64,000 nt of DNA from Udeniomyces pyricola (Eukaryota; Basidiomycota; Tremellomycetes; Cystofilobasidiales; Mrakiaceae): the NCBI GenBank assembly GCA_039545295.1, contig BCIK01000009.1:705859-769858 (forward strand), read 5' to 3'. Below the pieces are notes generated by a model. It was not told the origin of the DNA, did not search any database, and worked only from the letters and a program-made list of their open reading frames with translations. This document shows, piece after piece, positions 50,088-61,195 of the stretch (positions within the stretch are counted from its first letter, which is position 1; every line of letters begins with the position of its first letter). A program made the translations under genes and the position numbers.

Positions 50088-50760
50088 TTTTCCTGACTCT
50101 GGTAGGACACGTATGAAACCCTCTCTCCCATTCCCCCCTATATCATCTCTCTCTAGCTATCCGTTTTGTTCTGCTCTGTCATAGTTTTCTTTCTGGACCA
50201 TGTTGCATCGGGTCCCTTTCCTTGGTCCTAGTGTCCTGTCGCGTCTCTCTTCCTTTCGTCTTCATACAAATCACTGTCTGCATGGTCCAACATATACATC
50301 GACTGCATCATCTGATACCCTACGTTCCTAAAGAACCAAACCCTATCCCCCCCTTTCTTCCCTTAGTATCTTTCAATCATCTAGCTGGCCCTTTAGTCAT
50401 CTAGATTCCGCTTCGGTTTGCTTGTTCAGTGGGCTTTGGTTTAATGGTTCCTTCTTCTAACTCTCTTCGCTTTACAAGTTCATGTCTCTCTGACTGCTGT
50501 CCAATATCGGTGATGATCGTCGTACATGCAGCCGTCGTGACGCTCGTGAAGGATTGAGGTGGAGCTGAAGATGTCCTCCCATCGTTCGACCAGACACATA
50601 CGATTCAAAAGCAGGAATTGCAGAAAGATTACTGAAATATAGATAGATATACACATAATCGTGTAGCGCGTGCGTACTGCGCGCGTTTATACGTTGTACC
50701 TTTGATGCGACGACCATCAGCGCTGCGCCTTTGAAGCTGGTCTTTCCTCGCCGCGTCACC
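50088..50760. other. Spacer between tandem + strand genes
   Basis: About 670 bases. The first 380 (3' flank of the Cys-rich protein gene) are pyrimidine-rich with many CTCTC and TTTC words. The rest upstream of 50761 is mixed, with an alternating CGCG/GTGCG patch near 50665-50690. No gene is seen. Confidence 0.5.
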
Positions 50761-53129
50761 ATGTCGAGAGCATCCCGTGCGTATCCTCTGGTCGAATCAA
50801 TCTGAGATCAACTCTCATGTCCGACTGCTTACTTTGAGGACCTACTCTTGCCATTTTGTTTGGCACATCAACTTCATCCAGGTCTCGTCGCTGTCGAACC
50901 TTGGCGCAACAGGCGGTCTTTTTTCCTTTCCCGGACTTCATATGCCCTCTGGTCCCCCTCCCCGACAAACATTCGACTCAGCCATCGACTCATCACTAAT
51001 ACCTCATCTCACCTTACGGATGCGGCTACTGGGCTCCTCTCGGACTCTTCCCGAAACCCATGCCAGCGTCACGTTCCTCAGTACCGCGTCTCGCGTCGCT
51101 TCAACTCTGTCTCTTCCCCAGCCTCCCCTCCTCTTCCTCAAGAAGCCACCATTGACGACCTCCCATCAGCCATAGTCCTCGAAACCAACACCAAAAAACT
51201 TCAAGATACCTTCGCCCAACTCCCAACTCAACCCTTAGAGTTGTTCACGCCTTTGACCTTCAATACATTCTTTCATAACCTTCAGACCTCGGCGTCCACT
51301 GCGCTGCTCCAACCTGACCAGTCGAACCGTCTACTTCACCTTCGCGTTGTCCAAGACCACTTATCCCAGTTTCTTCGCATCTGCACACTTCAAGTCCATG
51401 TCTCCAGGAGAGTCCTCAAAGCGGAAGGGAAATTCGCCCTGTGGAGCGAAGCCAAGGTCCAACTGCACGAGGTGTATGCTCCGTACAGGGATTTTTGGGA
51501 GGAGACGATACGCGGCCTACAAATCACGACGGAGCAGAGATGGGAGCTGAGTATAGGCATCAGGAAGCTCCAGTTCTCGCTGTTGAACCTGATGGAGGAT
51601 TGGGAGGGAATCTCTCGACTGGTTCAACACCTGAAAGAAGAAGCGAGAGAGGACGTTCGGAGGATTCAGCCCGAGCTGGGACCGGAGCCGGAAGATAAAG
51701 GCGACAACGAGAGTGTGGCGTTAATTCCAAGCTACGAAAAAAGTGTAAGCAACACGATTTCCCTTGCCTTTCTTGAGCTCCGATGGTATGCGGTATCCTC
51801 TTGACGGTAAGATTTCAGTCGCCTGGAACGCATCGATCCTCGGGCTGTACTCCGCTAGAATGTTTTCCGGAGAATTGCCGATCGGTCTGACCATCGCCTT
51901 TGTCATCCCTGGCCTCCTTCTCCATTACCATTCTCTCTCTCTCTCTCTCTCTCTCTCACCCATCTGAATCCGCTTCAGTTCGACCGAACGGCAACCGGGT
52001 ACATTAAATTCACACACCGTCAAGTTGACCCCTCCTCCGCGCTTCGATTTCTCTTTCCCATCTTGTCTTCACTTGCTGCTTCGCCGACCGTGCCCAAAGT
52101 CATGCGGGCCGCAGATCATCTGTCCCGCTTTTATACATCGGTCTCAGAGCAACTACGACGTTCAATCACGATCGCATCGGATGATTCGGCGAGCGTAGCT
52201 GCGGTCGAGCAGAACGAATCCCTTTCCGCCTTTGCTACCGACGTTCTCTCCGTCATCGAAAAATGCCCTGAGCTCTCATCGGAGCGTCTACTCAGGAAGA
52301 TTGCCTCTGACTTCCAATCGAACCCCGTGTCGGACGATAGGGTGACGCCTCTCATAGTACAGTTGTTTGTGCGCAAGGGTCTGAGGATAGACCATAAGAC
52401 TGTGAACATCGTAAGTCTGGCGTTGATCAGATGCGGTTCTTGCGTGATCTCTCTCGTATCGAGTGGAAGGATTGAAGATGGAATGGCAGTAAAGATATCT
52501 GAGCGATATTGAAGTATTGAACCTCGACAAGTTCAAAACATCCTACATCCAATCTCACCTTGGGTATCGTCTGTTATCCTTTTTTTTTTTTTTTTTCCTC
52601 GCAGATCCTGAACAGACTTCCTTTGATCCTACCCGGAAGAGCCATCCAGTTCGTGCGTCACCTCGATTCTTCTCAAGTCGATCGCATCGAGACGTATCAC
52701 TGGCGGAAACTCGCGAGGGGTATGATCCGGAGCTCAGGACCTCCTCTCGACCCGAGCAGGGTCGCAGAGATGTATACCCTCGTTCCGGACGTCCATAAGA
52801 GAAGCTTCGAAATGGTTGTGTTGGGAGCGTTCGATCAGGTACGACCGAATCTGCGAGCGGCCTTTGGAAGGGAAGAGGTGAGGGAGGCGTTGAGAAAGCA
52901 GGGGGTAAACAAAGGGGCAATCAAGAGGATGTGTGACGGTCAGACGTTGGCTTGCCAGGAGGAAGAGGAAACAGACCGACGCAATTGGATTGTACCGGCG
53001 AAAGTAGATGATGAGGATCGATCCAGGCCGGAGAGGACGCATACGACAACCACGACGAAAAACGAACGAATCACTCCCGCTGCTTCGCCATACGCGTACT
53101 TTGAGGCACTCAATAATGATGACACATGA
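50761..53129 (+). CDS. Predicted mitochondrial helical protein of unknown function
   Basis: Not recognised. Five exons in phase: 50761-50776, 50882-51742, 51819-51901, 51979-52410 and 52605-53129, giving 638 residues. The first exon is 16 bases (MSRASR), and exon 2 continues an Arg/Ser/Thr-rich leader (VAVEPWRNRRSFFLSRTSYA) of about 80 residues with very few acids, a plausible mitochondrial presequence. After that the protein is almost all predicted helix with regular Leu/Trp/Arg spacing (QVHVSRRVLKAEGKFALWSEAK, WELSIGIRKLQFSLLNLMEDWEG, LPLILPGRAIQFVRHLD), like a helical-repeat protein of the PPR or expression-factor type, but without a PPR motif I can name. The C-terminus is charged and disordered. 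Intron 3 needs a GTCATC donor and contains a (CT)n run. Function is open. Confidence 0.7.
51931..51957. repeat. (CT)n microsatellite in an intron
   Basis: About 13 CT units a few bases upstream of the intron 3 acceptor of the preceding gene, where it doubles as the polypyrimidine tract. Confidence 0.8.
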
Positions 53130-53453
53130 AGTTATGCATAACTAGGTACCACGCCTTTCTTTTGACCATGTTTCGATTCATTACGACCTCAGGGAAGTTT
53201 CGGTTATGACTTTTGAGGATCAGCAAAATGTGGGGCGACATTTCATTAAGGTACATTTGCACTGATCGGATTCAATCCCTTCATATATATATCCCATGGT
53301 ATCTCGTCCCGGATGATCTTGCCTCGGAGAGCATGATATCTTGCAGTAACCATCATACGCACCCTCTTTCATCCTTACACAATCAAAAACGCAAAAACAA
53401 AAGAAATGAAGAACGAAAAAGAAGAAGAAGAAAAAAGAACACAAAAGCCCAAA
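53130..53453. other. Convergent intergenic spacer
   Basis: About 320 bases between the ends of the helical protein gene (+) and the DUF1365 gene (-). It contains ATATATAT (53284-53291) and, from 53385 to 53445, an A-rich stretch with GAAGAA repeats. No gene is seen. Confidence 0.5.
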
Positions 53454-55593
53454 CTATCCCAGTGTCGACTCTTTCCAAAGCCCTCTCCATCCCTCTCCTC
53501 CTTCGACAAAATGCACGCCCAATCTTCCGATAACCCATCCTTCAGCATATTCCGACAAGACGATGCGGACCAAGGTCCTCCCCAGCATCCATCCCAATTT
53601 GCCTGGTGTGTGGTCCAAAGGTCGTAAGACGGAGGAAGAAGAGACCAGGATGGGATCGATCCAGTGCCGAGCGCGCTTGACCGGTCTAGAAAGCGCTCGA
53701 ATCGGCTGAGGCGATAGAGGATTGTAGGCTCGGACGATATGAGTGAAGATAACTTCGTAGGATGAAGAAGATCGAACATAATCAGACGGATCGATTGAAA
53801 AGAGTTGCCTGAAGAGGGTTTCGTTGGATGCGTGGAATACCGTGTGCGGAAAAGGTCGAGCCAAGGTCTGAAGAGCGTGGGATGCATTGGGACTCAGTAG
53901 AAGAAGGGTGAATGCGAGTGGGGAGTGCAGTGTAAGAATGAGAGTCGTGCTCGTAGCGGAATGCGAAAGAGCTTTTGATGCGTCGGTGTCAACACTCTCG
54001 TCCCTGCTGTTAGATAGAACGGTGGGCGGTATGCTGGGGTGTGACGATATAATTTCAACCCGCTGGACGAGACATAGCAGTGAGGTGGGTGATTTCGAGG
54101 CCGAGCTTTTGAGGGCATCCAACCGGTGTTTGATAAATTTGAGGACAAGCTCCCGCGAGAAAAGCTCAGCAGAAGAGATTGGACGCGAATGGATTCCTCC
54201 GGGACAAGCCACTGGAGAAGTCTGGACAAGACCCCAATCTGAAAGTGGAGCCTTCGCCTCGACCTCTCCAGGATCTGGCCTCACCATGCTAACCGGCTCG
54301 GGTCTCGCATACATCCTCAATTTCTTGCCCCAGGCAAGCACGCCCGCGTTCCACATGATCCTCGGCGTCGTCATGATCAGGGCGATAGGGAAGACGCAAA
54401 GGGTTTGGTAGAGAATCTGATGCGAGGTGAACGGTAAAGGAGACACGCTAGGTGTCGACGCAAGGCGGGCGTGAAGTTTGGGGGTCTTTTCGGGGGTGAG
54501 CAGGAGAAGAGAGATGGAAAGTTTTGCTGAGAGAGGGGAAGGAAGACTCGGGTGTTTTGGTGATTCGACATGATCGCACGTTGGAATCAGAGTCGCCGAG
54601 GTGGTGAAAGGGGCATTGAGGGAGAGGGTATAATAGCCATCACGAGAGTTGAAAGGCGAGACATGGAAAGATCGGGCGAACGTCCATCGGTGTTGATATC
54701 TGCGGTCGTGCAATGAACAGCAACATGTGCAGGTACTGGTCAGTCGTGTCAACTCAAGTGAAAAACTGATAGACGCAGTTAACAAGCAAACACAGAGACA
54801 AGAGAGCAAGTTCTCACCCAATTGGTGTCGGATCTTCATTCCTGCCCGCTTCAAGGATGTAGACATGCCTCTCGCCAAAGGTGTTGTGTACCTCAAGGAC
54901 GACAGCCCATAATTTTTTGGGTGATTTGATATCGTCGACTCCGTTCTCCATCTGGACATCTTCGTAGCAGAACCACACGCTGAGCGGGTTGATGCCTTCT
55001 TTTCCGACGAACGCCGGCATCGTAACAAGGTAGACCGGCCCAAGTCTCGATGTGACGGCAGCGGGCGTTAAGCTAAGTTGTCTCGATAAAACAGAGACGA
55101 GCTTGGTCCTGAGCGGTTGTGGATCGAGCTCCGAGGTTCGACTGGCTGCGGATGGAGCATCGGTTGAGGCGAGGTAGCTACTCTCGCTGATACCTCCGAC
55201 AGACCACCCTTTCCGACCACGCCCCATCCCTCGAGCTTCAGCCGTGCTCTCGTATCCAAAGACTGCTAGTTTCAGTCCCCAGCCACGCGCCCATGCTGGG
55301 AACCAGTCGCATGATCGGCTGAGTGCATGTGATTCGAGGGAGGCGAGATCGAGGCCAAAATAAAGCAAGGGGTATCGAAACGCGTGCCTCGCAGGGTATG
55401 GGAGCAGTCGCAGGTGGGTCGTCGTCAGGGGAAGCAATAAAGAAGGTAGCGCTTGAGAAGTTGATGGGTGTCGGGGCTCATCTGAGGTAGGTCCCGAGGG
55501 TGTCCGATGGAAGAGTAAGGAAAGGAGATAGATGACACTCGTCAAGAGCAGTGCCCACCCAGCCGCGAGGAATGAAGGTAAGGGTAACGGCAT
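53454..55593 (-). CDS. DUF1365 family protein
   Basis: Two exons, 55593-54818 and 54699-53454, joined in phase, give 673 residues. The family is widespread in bacteria and fungi and is often linked in bacteria to cyclopropane-fatty-acid synthase genes; its reaction is not established. Recognised motifs are LLPYPARHAFRYPLLYFGLDL (family start), GINPLSVWFCYED, LWAVVLEVHNTFGERHVYIL, and RSFHVSPFNSRDGYYTLSLN, which complete the known core. A Leu/Val-rich N-terminal segment (FLAAGWALLLTSVIYLLSLL) is a likely membrane anchor or signal. The first half of the core carries a Ser/Gly-rich insert. The C-terminal 230 residues after the ACYSxLM-like region (LYQTLCVFPIALIMTTPRIMWNAGVLAWGKKL) extend well beyond the bacterial length. 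No cyclopropane synthase gene or amine oxidase lies nearby in this window. Confidence 0.85.
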
Positions 55594-55906
55594 GGAGGGC
55601 CAAAAAAAAAAAAAAAGAGGATGACCAGACTAAGAGCGACGACTTGAGTGTGATTGACCAGGATTGGTATGGACGGGTCAGCTGTGATCAAAGTCGAGGA
55701 TGGAGCAGTAGAGCAGAATACGAGGCTGGATCGATCGGACCGATGTTGGCGACGTCCCGGGTGAGGACGTGTGTTTGCAAGGCGGTCGTCATGAAGGTTG
55801 AGTACTGACCCGTTGACGAGTCGAGCCCTGACAAGTGACTGAGCGATATACGAAGAAATAGGAAAGATGCCGCTGCTCGAGATGGATGGTGTTGAGGTCG
55901 GAGCTC

Positions 55907-55942
55907 TGTACTCTGTACGCTCTGTATTCTGTACGCTCTGTC
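55907..55942. repeat. Tandem CTGTACTCTGTACGCT-type imperfect repeat
   Basis: Repeating CTGTA[CT]GCTCTGT words about 10 to 16 bases apart, in the DUF1365/PDE1 intergenic region. It contains no gene. Confidence 0.55.
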
Positions 55943-56310
55943 TCCTCGGGCTGGATGACATTGCATGTGAGAATGATTTCCAGCGCGCGGGCGAGATGAC
56001 GTGTCGACCGACGTGCCACTCATGTTCTGCATATCATGCCATGCTCTCTCTCAGCGCGTCTGTCCAGCTCTCGGCTTTCCCTTCCGCTCGTCCTGAAACC
56101 TTTCCCGGCTCGGTTTCATCAGCAGCCCTTCGGTAGCTTCCTCGCTTCCTCTTTGATTGTGGCTAGTTGATCTTGCTCTTTGCAAGTTGCATCCACCCAT
56201 CTATCTATCCTTTTCTCTCCAAGCTCCAACGTACGCCTCAACTGCCACACAGCGGCTTAATCCTTCGTTTTAGGCTCACCTTGATACTAGGAACGATCGA
56301 CGACCGGCAA

Positions 56311-56391
56311 CCACCAACCGTTAATTGACAACCGTCGATCAACGCCAACGCGTCGGCTCGCACAATTTCCCGGTCGAACCTCGGTTGGTGG
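56311..56391. repeat. 10-bp perfect inverted repeat with 61-base spacer
   Basis: CCACCAACCG at 56311-56320 and its complement CGGTTGGTGG at 56382-56391, flanked by AACCGTCGATCA-like words, upstream of PDE1. It could be a pair of factor-binding sites. Confidence 0.5.
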
Positions 56392-56815
56392 CCTCAACTT
56401 TAATTCAAAGCCCCGCGGCCGTGTGCATGTGTGGGTCAATCATCGTCTGGTGGTAACTCACTCTCGCAGGTTCTCTGATCTCTCCCCCACCTCGTCACCG
56501 ATCACCCTTGGGTCACCCTTTACAATTCATTGTCGATTGCACCATACCGCCTCAGCCTTCCCATCCACGCTCCTACCTATTCACTCCTTTCAAGTGCTTG
56601 AATTCCCCGGCCATCCACCGAGACCTGCTCATCCTACTTCAGCCGTTGTGCCCGTCATCTGCCCGACTCTCACCGACCTCACTTTCTTCGGCATCTCGCC
56701 CAGCCTCACGCAGTCACCCCGACCGGCCTTGATCTTTTCCTTCAACTATCCAACTCAGGGCAACCACGCCACAAGCTTTTCTGTTGACCTGTCCTCATAA
56801 CCTCGACATCCGTCC

Positions 56816-59011
56816 ATGCGCCAGAGTAATGGCAGCAGCGAACCTGCTCGCTCGCCCACCTTACCACCCCTGCCGTATTCATCGCCCGCCTTCGAGCTGC
56901 TTTGCCTGGGAAGCGGAGGTGGCCCTCTTGAGACAGACCTGTCAGCGTGAGTACCGAGCCATCTCGTCGAGAACTACAGGAGTGTATGCGAGTAAAGAAT
57001 TCGCTCGGCCTTTCTGAGCGTTGGAACATGCGTCTGTCTGTTCGTTACGTTGCGTTACGACATCGAGACGTATGATACTAACCGGATTTGATATTCTGGT
57101 GTCTTCTATGTTCTATGTCAATGATTTGCTCATCCTTTTGGTGTGCCAGTTATCTACTCAAACCATATGACGCACCTTGGTCAGACGGATGCGTCGGCCT
57201 CGAAGCAGGTGAGATTTGACCGGCTTGCCAGGCCCATCGAGCGGCTGATCAAAGTCATTAACCCCTCGTTTTCGTACTTTTGGTGTGTAGGATCTGGCCT
57301 TGGTTCCTTGGTAGAGCTGCTGGAAAAAAATCCAAGCCTCCTGAGTGACGTTGTGGGAGAACCGTCGTCAAGTACGCAGGCGAGACACGCTGCTGCGCGC
57401 ATGTTTACCTTTGTCGGGTGAGATCTGCCGCTACGGATGGGCTTGAGCAGCACCTTTGACCTCTCTCTTCAATCATCATGGAGATATTCAATCTCATGAA
57501 GCTAGTGTGAGCTAACATAATCTTATGCCTCTTATGTATGCAGCTCCTACCTCGTGACGCACGCGTAAGTTGCTACGCCGTCATCTGATGTCTCTTCGAC
57601 AATGAGTTCATCGCATTGATACATCTCTCTCTCTCTCTCTCTGTTCCTGCCTCCACCGAGCAGACATCTCGACCACGTGTCTTCTCTCATTCTTGGATCG
57701 GCTGGCCTTCCCCCTCCAGCGTTCGAACGTCGTCCACCCTCCTCGAATTATCCGGCGCGGACAGTTTATGGCTCGCTGGACTGCCTCAAGAATCTCACCA
57801 CCGCGTTTCATGGTCATGTATGGCCCCAAATCTCTGGGTTCGCACGCGATGAAGAAGTAGAGCCTAGCTCCAGTCTGATAGGATCAAACGGATGTAGGTC
57901 AGATCCCATGATTCTCAAGTTCCAACCGTACGTACCCGCGGCGATGCATCTTTGTGATTATGCTGCAGTATGCAAGCGATCAGCTTGATTTTGTGGGCTG
58001 TTATCTGCGCTACTGACCTATCTCAACCATTTTAACTGCATAATCTGTAGAATACCACAACCCCCGGCTTCACTCTCTGCATACACGCCTCTTCTCTCCC
58101 TCCGACCCAAGTCGACCCCATCGCGACCAGAACTCTCTGTACTGGCTCTGCCCTTATCACACGGCACCTGCTCTACCTTCCCTTGTCCCTCACTCCCATC
58201 CTCTTCTTCACTCGCTTGTTCACCTTCCTCGTCACCCTCTCCAACCAACGGCCACGCTGAGACTATTAGCAACCGCAGTATCAAAGGAGATGATAAAGAG
58301 CGCATATCGAAACGCTGCTACGAGACATCGGCATTTTTTATCGCCTATGTGCCCAACGAAGAGGGCCTGGACGAAGCAACCGCTCAAAGTCGCCCACGGC
58401 GAGAGTTTTGCTTCTTTGGCGACGTCGAGCCGGATTCTATCTCACTTGAGCCTCGGAACCGCGCGGTGTGGAAGTTGGTTGCGGAGAAGTTTGCAGCTGG
58501 TTATCTCAACACCATCTTTGTGAGTGAAAGTCTCTCAGCCGCATCTATTTATTACCCTCGTGACTCGAGTCCACCGACGTCGAGCGGCGTGATGGCGAAT
58601 GACCCAGCTGACCTCATGAACTCTTCTTCTCTTTCTCAGATCGAGAGCTCTTATGTCTCGTCCCGGCCAGACGATGCTCTCTTTGGCCACTTGACCCCTC
58701 ATCACCTTCTTGAGGAACTCGCCACGCTCGCCTCGTTCTTACCCTCTTCATTGTTTGCTCCTCATGACTCGCGGCGAGAGAAACCGTTAGAGGGTTTGAA
58801 AGTCATGATCATGCATTGCAAGGAAGTGTTCGACGTCTCCTCTCCCGAACCGCTGAACGAAAACGAACGGCACGAGCAGGACAATCGCTGCGTGCGGGAA
58901 CGCGTGCTGGAGGAGTTGGTGGAGGGTGAGCAAAAGGCCCGAGACGGTCAAGGGCTGGGATGCACCTTTGTTGGCGTTGAAAGGGGGATGAGGATAGGTA
59001 AGTTGCGTTGA
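56816..59011 (+). CDS. PDE1: Class II (low-affinity) 3',5'-cyclic-nucleotide phosphodiesterase
   Basis: Hydrolyses cAMP and so shapes PKA signalling. Seven exons in phase: 56816-56946, 57150-57208, 57291-57417, 57544-57564, 57664-57927, 58051-58519 and 58640-59011, giving 480 residues. Class II markers: FELLCLGSGGGPLETDLSAYLLK, then the metallo-hydrolase motif YLVTHAHLDHVSSLILGSAG. Next are VYGSLDCLKNLTTAF...VWPQISGF, ETSAFFIAYVPNEEG, FCFFGDVEPDSISLEPRN, and TIFIESSYVSSRPDDALFGHLTPHHL with MIMHCKEVF near the end. Reading through 58520-58639 stays open but breaks the family pattern, so it is called an intron. A 21-base exon (57544-57564) supplies YLVTHA of the catalytic motif. The acidic/Ser-rich insert between VWPQ and FFIAY is longer than in yeast. 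The stop at 59011 reads past a GTAAGT donor; an alternative is splicing to about 59067, giving an end GFSGSQCIW and a stop at about 59095. Confidence 0.92.
57623..57642. repeat. (CT)n tract inside PDE1 intron 4
   Basis: About ten CT units, 20 bases upstream of the exon 5 acceptor. Confidence 0.75.
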
Positions 59012-59614
59012 TTTGCCCTAGTCACTCTCTCGCGCTCTCTCTTTCTCTGTGCCAATGCTGGTTTAGGGTTCTCTGGCTCCCAATGTATATGGTAACTGAC
59101 CCAATCACGGCTCGTTCTTCTTTGATCTGTTCCGACATGACTGCTTTCTGATGCTGTACGAGCAGTGTTTTAGATCCTGTCGCGGATGTCATTCTTATCT
59201 CTATCATCTTTTTCTGTGATGTTATCTGTTTCCTTTCCACCCTTGTTGGTAGTATTTGGCCATGGTGTGTGGTTGTGTCAGGGATTGATGGATTGAAGCG
59301 CGACATGCAAACATGGCTAAGATGTAACATTGATGGATTGAGTGTTATGGGAGAGAACGGTTAGGTTACATAACTATGGGCAAGGTGGCAGGCGGATGAT
59401 GAGTATTGAGTTGAAATGAGATTCGTTGTGGTCGATGAGAGCGTTGGGCGAGCCTTTTTCAAGGGCGGCGCACTCTGTTGGCGGCGGTTTCTTCTCATCC
59501 CCCATCTCCCCCTTTCCCTTTCCCTTCTTGTCTCCTCTCCTCTCCTCTTCCCTATTCCCCTTCTCCCCAAACCCCTTGAGCGTCGTACCCACTCACTTTC
59601 AGTCTTTCTTTCCT
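59012..59614. promoter_or_regulatory. Spacer and RPB7 upstream region
   Basis: About 600 bases between tandem genes. A pyrimidine-rich block (59490-59610, mostly C and T) ends directly at the RPB7 start, a common leader layout in this window. A short region at 59012-59100 may be the last PDE1 exon. No other gene is seen. Confidence 0.5.
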
Positions 59615-61195
59615 ATGTTCTTCATCGTACGTCATCCTCAGCGCTTACTTGGCTTCCTACACTAGTTCTATCCAAACCCTTTCTGGCGAAAAAAAACGCT
59701 GACCAGACCTTCCTCGTTCTCTCTCCCCTTCCTACCCTTCTCATCCGCCTTGTTCTCCCTCTCCCAATCCCCTCCCCTCCCCTTCCCTTCTCGCTTCCCC
59801 CCGACAGCGCAGAAAGAACTGACCGAGACGATCCTCCTGCATCCGTCCTACTTTGGCTCGCATCTAACCGAGTACCTCAAGCAAAAGTTGCACGCCGATG
59901 TCGAAGGCACATGCTCAGGTCGCATTGGGTTCGTTTTTTTCCTCCCTTCTCTGCACGTGTTCCCGGTCCTTCCCCCGCCCATCCTGTTCCCATCCATTGC
60001 CTCCGACATCTTTCCCCCTTGCAACCTATCCTTTTATGATGAGCGGCGCAATGCCCACAAATTTAAACTCAGCTCTTCGAAATACTGGAGTAACGCCCGG
60101 ACTATGAGACTATTGATTTTATCTGAACCCACACTATCGACCCTCAACCTCTTCTCATGATATCTGCTTTCAAGCGAACGATTAACTGACAGCTTTCCCC
60201 TCTTGCTTCCCTTCCTACTGTCTACTATGCCTCGACGTACACTCGTGTAGCTATATCATAGCCGTCTTGCAAATTGTCGACGTCGGTGCTGGCAAAATCC
60301 TGCCTGGCACTGGCCAAGCCGAATTCCAAACCCGCTACTGTTAGTTATTCATGGTGTATTGCCTTGCACTTTTATTAATCCGGGATGAGCACGTCAAGAC
60401 TGACCCAATTGTATCCTCGTCTCTTAGCTGCCATTGTCATGAAACCGTTCAAGGGAGAAGTTGTCGATGGTATCGTCAGCAACGTTTCCAAAATGGGCGT
60501 CTTTCTCGATGTAGGCCCGCTATCCGTCTTTGTTTCCTCTCATGTGAGTGATAACGTCTCCTCGGGGTTTTCCCCAAAATTGTCTCCTCTGTCGTCCCCA
60601 CATCCCCTCCGTCATCCTCGCTCGCTCGCCTTCTACCGTCTCGACCACTTCTACGTGATGATACATTTGCATAGGGACATCATGACCAACCTTCATCGGT
60701 GGACTGTTGATTTATGTTTTGGGAAAAGTTGTCTAGTAGCTTCTTTTACACTTATCTGAAAACCCCACTTTTCCACACACTGTCGAAGGACAAAAAAAAG
60801 AACACAACGACGAGATTCGTGAGAAACATGGACTTGAGAACTGACTTCTCTTCCTGTTCTTTTTGCTTTTCGTTTAATTAGCATTTGAGCGCGGAGATGA
60901 AGTTTGATTCGGCAGCCAACCCACCGGCGTACGTGTCGAGTGAAGAGGAGATCTTCAAGGGCGTTCGACTTCGATGCAAACTGATCGGGACCCGAGTCGA
61001 CGCGACTGAAATCGTACGTCCCCCTCCCTAACTCCCCCACTTTGAATTTTGTCACTCTGTCTCTTTTGAGCTCTGCTTTTACGGTTTTCAGTCGCTCATC
61101 CATACTCATCGTCTCGCTTCTTTCTATCTTGTCTCTAGTTCGCCATCGGGAGTATTAAGGATGACTTCTTGGGTGTCGTCACCGAGGAAGACTAA
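59615..61195 (+). CDS. RPB7: RNA polymerase II subunit Rpb7
   Basis: Forms the Rpb4/Rpb7 stalk of RNA polymerase II and binds nascent RNA. Six exons in phase: 59615-59626, 59813-59928, 60251-60339, 60428-60543, 60882-61013 and 61139-61195, giving 173 residues against 171 to 172 in yeast and man. The tip domain matches (MFFI, then [60 protein letters not shown]). The S1/OB domain follows ([56 protein letters not shown]), with an unusual His-His at the exon 4/5 join. Exon 1 is only 12 bases, so the four-residue start MFFI is separated by a 186-base CT-rich intron. The intron after exon 2 uses a GTTCGT donor, and the conserved protein leaves no alternative within several codons. Intron 3 uses GTTAGT. 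Confidence 0.96.

Larger units (their letters stand above)
55594..56815. promoter_or_regulatory. Divergent upstream region of the DUF1365 and PDE1 genes
   Basis: About 1.2 kb. There is an A-run of 14 just before the DUF1365 start (55602-55615), tandem CTGTACGCTCTGTATTCTGTACGCTCTGT imperfect repeats at 55907-55942 and a 10-bp inverted repeat (56311-56320 with 56382-56391). The last 400 bases upstream of PDE1 are pyrimidine-rich. A 125-codon frame from 56423 lies in this leader and is not supported as a gene. Confidence 0.5.

Noticed and set aside
58520..58639. Read-through of the PDE1 exon 6/7 intron
   Set aside because: The stretch is open, but removing it with GTGAGT...TCTCAG joins TIF to IESSYVSSRPDDALFGHL, which fits the class II pattern far better.
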